Positions 52,346-60,440 of a stretch of 64,000 bases of DNA are shown piece after piece. The first letter of the stretch is position 1. Every line of letters begins with the position of its first letter. Under the pieces are notes generated by a model. That model worked only from the letters and a program-made list of their open reading frames with translations, did no database searches and was not told the DNA's origin. Source of the DNA: Pseudomonas schmalbachii (GTDB taxonomy: Bacteria; Pseudomonadota; Gammaproteobacteria; Pseudomonadales; Pseudomonadaceae); NCBI RefSeq assembly GCF_017589465.1, contig NZ_JAELYA010000012.1, forward strand, positions 62,001 to 126,000, in the 5' to 3' direction. The position numbers and the translations under genes are program-made.

Positions 52346-53814
52346 AGCTGTCGGAACTGCGGGGGGCGGGACGGCAGCCGGAACTGCCGCTGCGAATCGA
52401 ACTGGCCGATGGCGCCGGCAGCGCCGAGTTGCGTCTGGACAGCCTGCTGCGCGTTCTGCCGGGCCAGCGTTATGTCGGCGCCGGCGAATGGCGCGGCACG
52501 CGCGTGCTGGCCAAGCTGCTGGTCGGCGGCAAGGCGGCACGGCATTTCCAGCGCGAGCTGGAGGGCGCGCGACTGTTGGCCGAACAGGGGCTGGTCACGC
52601 CGCAGTTGCTGGTCGACGGGCTGCAGGAAGGCGAGGGCGGCTGGCTGCTGTTCGAATACCTCGACGATGCCGAGAGTTTGTGGGACGCCTGGCGTGTGGT
52701 GGAAGGCGAGGCGCCGCTGTCCGATGGCCAGCAGGCGGTGATCGGCGAAGCGCTGGGCGCCATCGCCACGCTGCATGCCAGGGGCCTCTGGCAGGAAGAC
52801 CTGCATCTGGACAACCTGCTGCGCCATGCTGGCCGCCTGTACCTGATCGACGGCGCCGGCATCCGCGCGGAAACGCCGGGACAACCGCTGTCGCGCAAGC
52901 ACGTGCTGGAAAACCTTGGCATGTTCTTCGCCCAGCTGCCGCACAGCCTCGATCCTTATCTCGAAGAATTGCTGGTGCACTATCTGCTGGCCAATAGCGA
53001 GCACGCCCTGCCGCTGGAAGCCTTGCAGAAGGAGATCGCCCGGGTGCGGCGCTGGCGCCTTGGCGACTACATGAAAAAGATCGCCCGCGATTGCAGCCTG
53101 TTCAGCGTCATGCGCGGCGCCTTTGGCCTGCGCGCGGTGCGTCGGGAGGCGGAAGCTGGCCTGGACACCTTGCTGCAGGCGCCGGATGCTGCGCTGGAGC
53201 AGGGGCGCCCGCTGAAGGAAGGCGCCACGGCCACCGTGGCCGAGGTCACGCTCGACGACCGCAAGCTGCTGCTCAAGCGCTACAACATCAAGGGCCTGCT
53301 GCACTGGCTGACGCGCTTCTGGCGTCCCAGTCGCGCCTGGCACAGCTGGCGCGAAGGCAATCGCCTCGACTTCCTCGGCATCGCCACGCCACGCCCGCTG
53401 GCTGTGCTCGAACGGCGTTTCCTCTGGCTGCGCGGCCGTGCCTACCTGATTACCGAATATCTCTCCGGGCAAGATATAATTGCCCGTTTCCGACCCTACC
53501 TGGACGACCCGGATGGGGCGGGTGCTCCGCCCGAAGCCGAGTTGCAGGCCCTCGACCGCTTGTTCGCCGCGCTGATCCGCGAGCGGATCAGCCATGGCGA
53601 CCTCAAGGGCTACAACCTGTTCTGGCAGGACGGCCGCTGGACCCTGATCGATCTCGACGCCGTCTGCCAGCATCGCAGCGAGCGCAGCTTCGCCAGGGCT
53701 TATGCCCGCGATCGTGCGCGCTTCCTGCGGAACTGGCCGGCCGATTCGGCACTGCACCAGCTACTGGACAAACGTTTACCGCAGGTGCCGGTCACCTGCC
53801 CTGAAAGAGGCTAA
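52342..53814 (+). CDS. Tandem kinase-fold protein of the LPS core cluster
   Basis: 490 residues comprising two kinase-like halves. The N-terminal half has GLWQEDLHLDNLLRHAG (Asp153) and YLIDGAGIRAE. The C-terminal half has the more canonical SHGDLKGYNLFWQDG (His418, Asp420) and TLIDLDAVCQH. Both halves have the LPS-kinase look, so this may be a fusion or internal duplication. GTG start at 52342 in a GTGA overlap with the previous gene. Corresponds to PA5006 by order; the role is not known. It could phosphorylate core sugars or act as a scaffold. Confidence 0.82.
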   Translation: MKLSELRGAGRQPELPLRIELADGAGSAELRLDSLLRVLPGQRYVGAGEWRGTRVLAKLLVGGKAARHFQRELEGARLLAEQGLVTPQLLVDGLQEGEGGWLLFEYLDDAESLWDAWRVVEGEAPLSDGQQAVIGEALGAIATLHARGLWQEDLHLDNLLRHAGRLYLIDGAGIRAETPGQPLSRKHVLENLGMFFAQLPHSLDPYLEELLVHYLLANSEHALPLEALQKEIARVRRWRLGDYMKKIARDCSLFSVMRGAFGLRAVRREAEAGLDTLLQAPDAALEQGRPLKEGATATVAEVTLDDRKLLLKRYNIKGLLHWLTRFWRPSRAWHSWREGNRLDFLGIATPRPLAVLERRFLWLRGRAYLITEYLSGQDIIARFRPYLDDPDGAGAPPEAELQALDRLFAALIRERISHGDLKGYNLFWQDGRWTLIDLDAVCQHRSERSFARAYARDRARFLRNWPADSALHQLLDKRLPQVPVTCPERG

Positions 53815-53818
53815 CCCT

Positions 53819-55576
53819 GTGGCACTGACGATTCTCGGCCTTTCCGGCGCCCTCAGCCATGATCCTTCCGCCGCGCTCTACATCGACGGCAAGCTGATCG
53901 CGGCCGCCGAAGAAGAGCGCTTCGTGCGCGACAAGCACGCGAAGAATCGCATGCCCTACGAGTCGGCCAAATTCTGCCTGGAACAGGCCGGCATCAAGCC
54001 CTCCGACGTGGATGTGGTGACCATTCCGTTCGCCCCCATCAGCCTGTTCGGCAAGGCCCGCTGGCACTACGCCAAGCGCTACTGGTACGCCCCGGACCGC
54101 GCGCTGGACGCCATCCTCATGGGTAACCGCCGCTACAAGCGTTACCGCAAGAAGATCGTCTGGTGTCTGGAGCAACTGGGCTTCGACGCCAAGAAGGTGA
54201 AGATCGAGCCGGTGGAGCACCACCTGGCCCACGCCTCCAGCGCCTACCACTGCTCCGGCTTCAAGGAGAAGACCGCGATCCTCGGCATCGACGGCAAGGG
54301 CGAGTACGCCACCACCTTCTTCGGCTGGGGCGAGAACGGCAAGATCCACAAGATCAAGGAATTCTACGATCCGGATTCCCTCGGCGGCCTCTACGGCGCC
54401 ATCACCGAGTTCCTTGGCTTCGAGATGCTCGACGGCGAGTTCAAGGTCATGGGCATGGCGCCCTACGGCGATGCCGCCAAGTACGATTTCTCGCGCCTGG
54501 CCAAGTTCGAGAACGGCGAGCTGACCATCAATACCGACTACGCCAACGTCATCGGCTTCCGCCGCTACAAGGAAAAGGGCAAGGGCTACTACTTCTCGCC
54601 CAAGCTGATCGAGTGGCTGGGTCCGAAGCGTGAAGGCGACATCGCCGACGATCCGTACATCCACTACGCCGCCAGCATGCAGGCACTGTTCGAGAAGCTG
54701 GCGCTGGAGATGATGGACTACTACCTCGGCGACATCATCCGCGAGACCGGCAAGATCGCCTTCGCCGGCGGTTGCGCGCTGAACGTCAAGCTGAACCAGA
54801 AGATCATCGCCCGCCCGGAAGTGAAGGAACTGTTCGTCCAGCCCGCTTCCGGCGACGCCGGCACCTCGGTGGGCGCGGCCGCCTACGTCTCGGTCAAGCG
54901 CGGCGTGCCGGTGGAGAAGATGGAGCACGTCTACCTCGGCCCGTCCTTCAGCAACGAGGACGTGATCGCCGCCTGTGCCCGCCATCCGCAGAAGCCGGTG
55001 TTCAAGCGCATCGACAACACCACGCAGCGTATTGCGAAGATCATGGTCGATGGCAACCCGGTGGCCTGGTTCCAGGGTCGCATGGAGTTCGGTCCGCGCG
55101 CCCTTGGCGGCCGTTCCATCATCGGCTGCCCGAGCGCGATCGGCGTGGCCGACCGCATCAACGAGCAGATCAAGTTCCGCGAGCGCTGGAGACCCTTCTG
55201 CCCGTCGATGCTCGACACCGTGGCGCCGCAGATGCTCAAGGTCGATCACCCATCGCCCTTCATGACCTTCACCTTCGAGGTCAACGAAGAGTGGAAGACC
55301 CGCGTGGCCGAAGTGGTACACGAGGACGGCACATCCCGCGCCCAGGTGCTGGAGCGCCGCCACAACCCGCGCTGGTACGACCTGATGAAGGAACTGGAAA
55401 ACCTCACCGGCAACGGTGTCTCCCTGAACACTTCGCTCAACCGTCGTGGCGAGCCGATGATCTGCTCGCCCACCGATGCGCTGAACATGTTCTACGGCTC
55501 GGACCTGCAGTACCTGATCATGGAAGACGTTCTGGTCATCAAGGATGGCAAGGACTGGTACGACAATGTCGGCTAG
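53819..55576 (+). CDS. Carbamoyltransferase (NodU/TobZ family) for LPS core
   Basis: 585 residues. The N-terminal ASKHA/Kae1-like domain makes the carbamoyl-adenylate route possible: ILGLSGALSHDPSAALYIDG, HHLAHASSAY (metal His pair, about 137) and LGIDGKGEYATTFFGWG. The C-terminal YrdC-like domain has WFQGRMEFGPRALGGRSI. The P. aeruginosa inner core carries a carbamoyl group on heptose II (established) and PA5005 lies at the same position. The GTG at 53819 after AAAGAGG gives the conserved ALTILGLSG start; a longer in-frame reading to 53702 overlaps the previous gene and is rejected. Confidence 0.9.
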   Translation: MALTILGLSGALSHDPSAALYIDGKLIAAAEEERFVRDKHAKNRMPYESAKFCLEQAGIKPSDVDVVTIPFAPISLFGKARWHYAKRYWYAPDRALDAILMGNRRYKRYRKKIVWCLEQLGFDAKKVKIEPVEHHLAHASSAYHCSGFKEKTAILGIDGKGEYATTFFGWGENGKIHKIKEFYDPDSLGGLYGAITEFLGFEMLDGEFKVMGMAPYGDAAKYDFSRLAKFENGELTINTDYANVIGFRRYKEKGKGYYFSPKLIEWLGPKREGDIADDPYIHYAASMQALFEKLALEMMDYYLGDIIRETGKIAFAGGCALNVKLNQKIIARPEVKELFVQPASGDAGTSVGAAAYVSVKRGVPVEKMEHVYLGPSFSNEDVIAACARHPQKPVFKRIDNTTQRIAKIMVDGNPVAWFQGRMEFGPRALGGRSIIGCPSAIGVADRINEQIKFRERWRPFCPSMLDTVAPQMLKVDHPSPFMTFTFEVNEEWKTRVAEVVHEDGTSRAQVLERRHNPRWYDLMKELENLTGNGVSLNTSLNRRGEPMICSPTDALNMFYGSDLQYLIMEDVLVIKDGKDWYDNVG

Positions 55577-56483
55577 GCCGCTGCTTAGCGTCATCATTCC
55601 TAGCTACAACTACGCGGGTGTGCTCCCGCGTGCCGTGGAGTCGGTGCTGGCCCAGGCCACCCCGGAGGTCGAACTCTGGGTGGTGGACGATGGCTCCACC
55701 GACGATACCCCGGCGGTCTTCACCGCCCTGAGCCAGCGTCATGGCGCCTCCTTCCAGGGCGTGCGTCAGGTCAACGCCGGCCCCTCGGCTGCACGCAACA
55801 AGGGCGTGCAGCTGGCACAGGGGCGCTACGTACTGCTGCTGGATGCCGACGACGAGCTGGCGCCCGGCGTGCTGCAGGGCCTCTGCGAGCGCCTGCGCCA
55901 GCAGCCGGATGTCGGCCTCTGGCTGGCCGGCCACGTGGCGGTACAGCCTGATGGCCGCGAGCGCGAGCATCCGGCCAGCCGCGTGCCGGGCGATGCGCTC
56001 CAGCGCCTGAACGACTACCTGCTGGACAAGAAGATCGCCCTCGGCCACGGCTCCTGCGTGTTTCTCCGCGAGCTCCTGCTGGAGCGGCCTTATCCCGAGC
56101 AAATGCGCCACAGCGAAGACATTCCGGTCTTTGCCTATTGCCTGACCCAGCGCCAGGTGGAGGTTCTCGACCTGATGCTGGCGCGCATCCACAAGCATCC
56201 CGACAGCCTGCGCCACAATGCCGAAGCCGCCCGCAAGGTCGGTCTCGCCCTGGTGGATGAGGTTTTCGCCAGACTGCCGGCCGATCTCCAGTCGCTCAAG
56301 CCCGCCTACCGTGCCCAGCGCTGCCTGTCGCTGTTCCGCACCTGCCTGCTCGCCGGAGAGTGGGACAGCGCCCGTGACTATTACCGCGAAGCGTTGCGTA
56401 CCGACTGGCGGGTGCTGTTCAAGTTTTCCTATACCCGCAAGGCCCTGCGCCTGTGGCTGAAGCCCAAGAAGAACCCGGTATGA
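55566..56483 (+). CDS. GT2-family glycosyltransferase, LPS core cluster
   Basis: 305 residues. GT-A fold: SVIIPSYNYAGVLPRAVESV, WVVDDGSTDDTP (about 38) and the DxD region LLLDADDELAPG (about 91). A C-terminal helical part (about 200-305) without membrane segments suggests a peripheral inner-membrane enzyme. The ATG at 55566 overlaps the carbamoyltransferase gene by 11 bases; the stop overlaps the next start (ATGA). I do not recall a GT2 gene at this position in PAO1, where wapH follows directly. The sugar is unknown. Confidence 0.85.
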   Translation: MSARPLLSVIIPSYNYAGVLPRAVESVLAQATPEVELWVVDDGSTDDTPAVFTALSQRHGASFQGVRQVNAGPSAARNKGVQLAQGRYVLLLDADDELAPGVLQGLCERLRQQPDVGLWLAGHVAVQPDGREREHPASRVPGDALQRLNDYLLDKKIALGHGSCVFLRELLLERPYPEQMRHSEDIPVFAYCLTQRQVEVLDLMLARIHKHPDSLRHNAEAARKVGLALVDEVFARLPADLQSLKPAYRAQRCLSLFRTCLLAGEWDSARDYYREALRTDWRVLFKFSYTRKALRLWLKPKKNPV

Positions 56484-57622
56484 GCCAGCGCCGTATCAAG
56501 GTCCTGCAGCTGCAGAACTACTACAACGTCAATGCTTCGGACCTGGCCGAGCAGATCGTCCAGGCCTTGCCGACCGACCGCTACGAAGTCACTACCGCCT
56601 TCCTCCGTGGCCGTCCGGGTCCCGGCGAGCCGGTGAGCAAGGCCGAGCGCTCGATCTATTTCGGCTACAGCAAGTCGGCGGTCAGCGGCCTGCGCCTGCG
56701 CGCGCTCTGGGCGCTCTACAGGCACTGCCGCGCCGAAGGCTACGACGCTGTCATCACCCACCGCTTCAAGCCGGTGAACATGCTGATGCTGCTCAACCGC
56801 TGGCTCGGCATCCGTGCCTGCATTGGCGTCGCCCACGGTTTTGGCGAATACGACCGCTCCTTCCGTTGCTGGGTGGCTCGGCAACTGGTGACCCCGGCCT
56901 GGCGCCTGGTGGGGGTTTCCCGCGCGGTGCGCGACTACCTGATCGGCTCTGGCGCCGGCTTCACCCCGGCCAATACCCGACAGATCAACAACGCCATCGA
57001 CATCCCCCGCGCCGAAGGACTGCAGCACCCGCGCGACAAGGCCCGGGAGATGCTCGGCTTGCCGGCCGGCGCCTTCGTGTTCGGCGCCATCGGTCGCCTG
57101 GTCCCGGTCAAGGGACATATTCACCTGCTGCGTGCCTTCGCCGAGATCAAGGACGAGTGTCCCGACGCACTGCTGGCGATCATCGGCGAGGGGCGCGCCC
57201 GTCCAGAGCTGGAAGCCGCCATTGAAGAGCTGGGCCTCCAGGGCCGGGCGCTGCTGCTGGGAGCCAGGGACGATGCGCTGCAGTACGTGCGTGCCTTCGA
57301 TGCCTTCGTCATGCCGTCCCTCAGCGAAGGCCTGCCGCTGGCGCTGCTGGAAGGCATGAGCGGTCACCTGCCGGTGATCGGCTCGGACATCCCCAGCCTC
57401 AAGCCGATACTCGAGGACTGTGGCGGACGTATCTTCCCCGTCGGCCAGCACGCCGTATTGGCCGGGCGCCTGCGCGAGGTGCTGGCCCTGTCCGCCGATG
57501 CACGTGCCGCGGAAGGCGAGCGAGCCTACCAGTACCTCTGCCGGGCCCATTCGATCGATGATTTTCGTCGCCAGTACCGCGAGTTGCTGGTGGAGCTGCT
57601 GGAAGGGCGCCGCGATGGGTGA
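56480..57622 (+). CDS. GT4-family glycosyltransferase (WapH-like)
   Basis: 380 residues, GT-B fold. The N-terminal acceptor domain starts RIKVLQLQNYYNVNASDLAE; the C-terminal donor domain has FGAIGRLVPVKGHIHLLRAF (about 196) and the E-x7-E region SLSEGLPLALLEGMSG (about 281). The N-terminus resembles WapH of P. aeruginosa as I remember it, a core glucosyltransferase, and it lies one gene away from the expected position. Coupled to the genes on both sides by overlaps of 4 and 8 bases. Confidence 0.82.
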   Translation: MSQRRIKVLQLQNYYNVNASDLAEQIVQALPTDRYEVTTAFLRGRPGPGEPVSKAERSIYFGYSKSAVSGLRLRALWALYRHCRAEGYDAVITHRFKPVNMLMLLNRWLGIRACIGVAHGFGEYDRSFRCWVARQLVTPAWRLVGVSRAVRDYLIGSGAGFTPANTRQINNAIDIPRAEGLQHPRDKAREMLGLPAGAFVFGAIGRLVPVKGHIHLLRAFAEIKDECPDALLAIIGEGRARPELEAAIEELGLQGRALLLGARDDALQYVRAFDAFVMPSLSEGLPLALLEGMSGHLPVIGSDIPSLKPILEDCGGRIFPVGQHAVLAGRLREVLALSADARAAEGERAYQYLCRAHSIDDFRRQYRELLVELLEGRRDG

Positions 57623-58484
57623 CTCGAAGGATCTGCCGCTGGTCAGTGTGGTGATTTCCTCCTACAACCACGCCGATTACATCGAAGCCTGCATCGAGAG
57701 CGTGCTCGCCCAGACCTATCCGAAGGTGGAGCTGCTGGTGGTGGACGACGGCTCCCGCGATGACAGCGTCGCGCGTATCCGCCGGCTGCAGGAAGTCCAC
57801 GGCTTCGATTTTGTGGCGCAGGAGAACAGGGGGCTTGCCCGTACGCTCAACGAGACCATCGCCCGCTCGAAAGGCAGCCTGATCGCGCCGTTCGGTTCCG
57901 ACGACGTCATGCTTCCCGAACGCCTGGCCATCCAGGTCGCGTATATGGAGGGAAAGCCCGAGGTGGGTATCTGCGCGGGCAACATCGAGCATATCGATGG
58001 CCAGGGCAACGCCCTGGTCAGGCGTGACCGCGAGCGGCCATTCCGGCGCCTGGATTTCGATGATGTCTTCACCTCTGCCAAGGATGGGGCTCCGGCACCC
58101 ACCCTGCTGTTCCGGCGCGAGGCGCTGGAGGCGGTGGGCGGGTTCGATCCGAGCATCCGCCTGGAAGACCTGCTGGTGGAGCTCAACATCACCCGCGCGG
58201 GCTATGTCATCGACGTGCTCCCCGACGTGCTGGCCAAGTACCGCGTGCACGGTGCCAACACCTACAAGAACCGGCGCTTCATGATCGAGACGGTCATGCA
58301 GACCTATGCACGGTTCAGCGATCATCCCGCCTATCCCAAGGTATGCGCGAGCTTCATCAATTCCATGCTGCTCAAGTGCGCGCGCGACGACAAGGCTCTG
58401 GCTCGCGAGCTGCTGCGTCAACTGCCGCTGCGCCACTGGAATGGCAAGACCCTGAGAGCCCTGGCGCGACTGGCGTTTCGCTAG
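57615..58484 (+). CDS. GT2-family glycosyltransferase (possibly WapR-like)
   Basis: 289 residues, GT-A fold: VSVVISSYNHADYIEACIES, LLVVDDGSRDDSV and the DxD-equivalent FGSDDVMLPER. It could be a core rhamnosyltransferase such as WapR (PA5000), which also lies just before waaL in PAO1; this is inference from position and family. The ATG at 57615 overlaps the preceding gene by 8 bases. Its TAG stop shares the palindrome CTAG with the stop of the convergent gene at 58481. Confidence 0.8.
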   Translation: MGDSKDLPLVSVVISSYNHADYIEACIESVLAQTYPKVELLVVDDGSRDDSVARIRRLQEVHGFDFVAQENRGLARTLNETIARSKGSLIAPFGSDDVMLPERLAIQVAYMEGKPEVGICAGNIEHIDGQGNALVRRDRERPFRRLDFDDVFTSAKDGAPAPTLLFRREALEAVGGFDPSIRLEDLLVELNITRAGYVIDVLPDVLAKYRVHGANTYKNRRFMIETVMQTYARFSDHPAYPKVCASFINSMLLKCARDDKALARELLRQLPLRHWNGKTLRALARLAFR

Positions 58485-59143
58485 GACCCGGGCTGGATGC
58501 GGGCGAGATCGCGACTCAGACGTGCCGCTGCGGAGTTCCCGCAAATGCTGGCATAACCCCTGATCCAGGCCTCTCGATGCTGTCGTAGCAGCCAGTCGCT
58601 GTCTTCCCGGTAGCGCAGGATGTGCTGGAGGTTGCGACGACGCTTCCATGACGCCAGAGGGCGATTCTCGATCTTCATGTCCGACAAGTCGATCAGGCCG
58701 AGTTCGCCTTCGGGCAGCTTCAGCACGTTGCCCAGGTGCAGCGAGCGGAAATAGACACCCAGTTGGTGGAGCTGGCCGAGAAAGGCGCCGAACTGCTCCA
58801 CGCCCAGCTCCCGCGCCGACGCGTCGAGCCCTCGCCAATAGCTTCTCAGGGTATCCCCCGGCAAGGGATGGTATTGCACGGCGTTCAGATTGCGGCTGGG
58901 AATCAGCAGCAGCGCTTCGATCATCGGCGCGGCGATGCCGAGTTGCCGCAGGCGCTCCGCATTGCGCGCGAAGCGCCGCGCGGGCGGCGACCACAGGGCG
59001 GACGACAGTAGGCGCTTGCGCCGGTAGAGCTTGAGGAAGTCGCCATTCGACAAGCGCGCCACCTTGAGCCCCAGGCCGTCTTCTTCGATGGTCTGGGCGC
59101 CCAGCAACAGGGCGTCGAGCTCGGCCTCGCTCAGGTTCTTCAT
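58481..59143 (-). CDS. Kinase-fold protein next to waaL (PA4998-like)
   Basis: 220 residues of the RIO/WaaP-like kinase superfamily, cytoplasmic. GDFLKLYRRKR gives the ATP-site Lys; the catalytic loop reads YFRSLHLGNVLKLPEG, with Ser at the usual catalytic Asp, and LGLIDLSDMKIEN keeps the metal Asp. The ATG at 59143 overlaps the waaL stop (ATGA), so it is the second gene of a waaL operon. PAO1 has the same pair (PA4999-PA4998, from memory). Possible modifier of core or of undecaprenol-linked substrate; the role is unknown. Confidence 0.8.
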   Translation of the reverse strand: MKNLSEAELDALLLGAQTIEEDGLGLKVARLSNGDFLKLYRRKRLLSSALWSPPARRFARNAERLRQLGIAAPMIEALLLIPSRNLNAVQYHPLPGDTLRSYWRGLDASARELGVEQFGAFLGQLHQLGVYFRSLHLGNVLKLPEGELGLIDLSDMKIENRPLASWKRRRNLQHILRYREDSDWLLRQHREAWIRGYASICGNSAAARLSRDLARIQPGS

Positions 59144-60327
59144 TGTTTGTCCAGGGCGCGTTGACTGATGGATAGGGCCGCTACCAGCGAAAGCGGAATC
59201 CATATCAGGAACCAGCTTTCGTTCGGGCGCGAGAGGAAGCTGCTGCCCTCGGTCAGCCCGGCACCGAACCCGTAGACGAGCATGGCCGAAGCGATCAGGA
59301 ACTCGGGCTGTCGGCGCTGGGCGAAGCAGCGCCATAGCCCGTAGCCATACATCAGCAGCCAGAACAGCAAGCCCACCAGGCCAAGCTCCAGCAGTACGGC
59401 GAGTTCGACATTGTGCGGATCGCTCATGGTCATGCCGAGGCCTTCGGCGTGGAAGCTGAAGCTGTTGTTGAAGCCATGGCCGAACCAGAGCTGCTGTGCG
59501 GCCTGGCCGAGCGCGTCGGCCCAGAGTTGCGGGCGGAAGGACACGCCGCGCTCCAGCAGCAGTTCAGGGAAGGCGAGGAAGCTGGCTGCGACGACACCGA
59601 TGCCGACGACCAGCAGATATGCCGCCCGGCGCGGCGCCATGAGCAGCATCCAGACACCCACCAGGGACAGCGCCAACAGCGGTGTGCGGGACCCGGTCGC
59701 CATCAGCGCGGCGAGAATCGGCAGGCAGAGCAGGATCGGAATCCAGTCCCGGCGGACATCCCGGGTCACCCAGACGGCGATCCAATAGGTACAGAACATG
59801 CCGAATACATGGGAGGTCAGCAGCGGGTTGCGCAGCGCTCCCAGACCGATGAGACGCCATTCCGGCGGCGGTTCCAGGAGAAAGAGCGCAAGGCTCACGG
59901 CAGCAGCCAGCGCAGCCAGCGTGGCCCCCGCTCTCAGTACCTTCAGTAGCAGTTCCCGGTCTTCCAGGGCAATCAGCGCGCAACAGGCGAAGAGCATGAA
60001 GACATAGAGCGGGTGTTTGGCCAGGCCACCGGGCTCCTCATCGGTACCCGACCAGGTCAGGCTGAGCAGAAGCCAGGCGGACAGGGCGAGGAAAGCGAGC
60101 AGAAGCGGCTCGCGGACGAGGCACGCGAGCCTGGGCGGGTTTTGCACCAGCGCCAGCAGGGCGGGAAAGGCGATCATGCCGTAGAAGACCTTGGTGTAGA
60201 GGCTTCCATTGGGCAGCCAGAACATCCCGGTCAGGAGCGCCAGGTAACCCAGCACCAGCCAGCGACGCACAATGAATCGAGTTCTGGCCGAAGCGAGGAA
60301 CCAGGATATTAGAGGCACGGAATGCAC
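59140..60327 (-). CDS. waaL: O-antigen ligase
   Basis: Inner-membrane enzyme that joins undecaprenol-linked O-antigen to lipid A-core at the periplasmic face. About 395 residues with 10-12 membrane helices, first at RRWLVLGYLALLTGMFWL. The large periplasmic loop carries TMSDPHNVELAVLLELG, with the His essential in P. aeruginosa WaaL (His303). The start is uncertain: no ATG exists before the first helix in a sensible place, so I chose GTG at 60327 (a second GTG lies at 60318). The open frame to 60423 would add an unlikely Cys/Pro-rich stretch. Divergent from msbA. Confidence 0.88.
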   Translation of the reverse strand: MHSVPLISWFLASARTRFIVRRWLVLGYLALLTGMFWLPNGSLYTKVFYGMIAFPALLALVQNPPRLACLVREPLLLAFLALSAWLLLSLTWSGTDEEPGGLAKHPLYVFMLFACCALIALEDRELLLKVLRAGATLAALAAAVSLALFLLEPPPEWRLIGLGALRNPLLTSHVFGMFCTYWIAVWVTRDVRRDWIPILLCLPILAALMATGSRTPLLALSLVGVWMLLMAPRRAAYLLVVGIGVVAASFLAFPELLLERGVSFRPQLWADALGQAAQQLWFGHGFNNSFSFHAEGLGMTMSDPHNVELAVLLELGLVGLLFWLLMYGYGLWRCFAQRRQPEFLIASAMLVYGFGAGLTEGSSFLSRPNESWFLIWIPLSLVAALSISQRALDKQ

Positions 60328-60440
60328 GTTATAGACCGGTGGGGCGCTGCAAAAAGGCCAGCATTCTAGCACTCGCGGGGAGCAGGGGGCTGCTCTGTGA
60401 TAAGCTTTGCCACCTTTCGACAACGTCGACGCGTGAACGC
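60328..60440. promoter_or_regulatory. Divergent promoter region waaL/msbA
   Basis: A 113-base spacer. Minus-strand candidate -10 boxes for waaL are TAGAAT (60364-60369) and TATAAC (60328-60333, probably too close to the start). For msbA, TGTGATAAG near 60397-60405 looks like an extended -10. None has a convincing -35. Confidence 0.3.
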
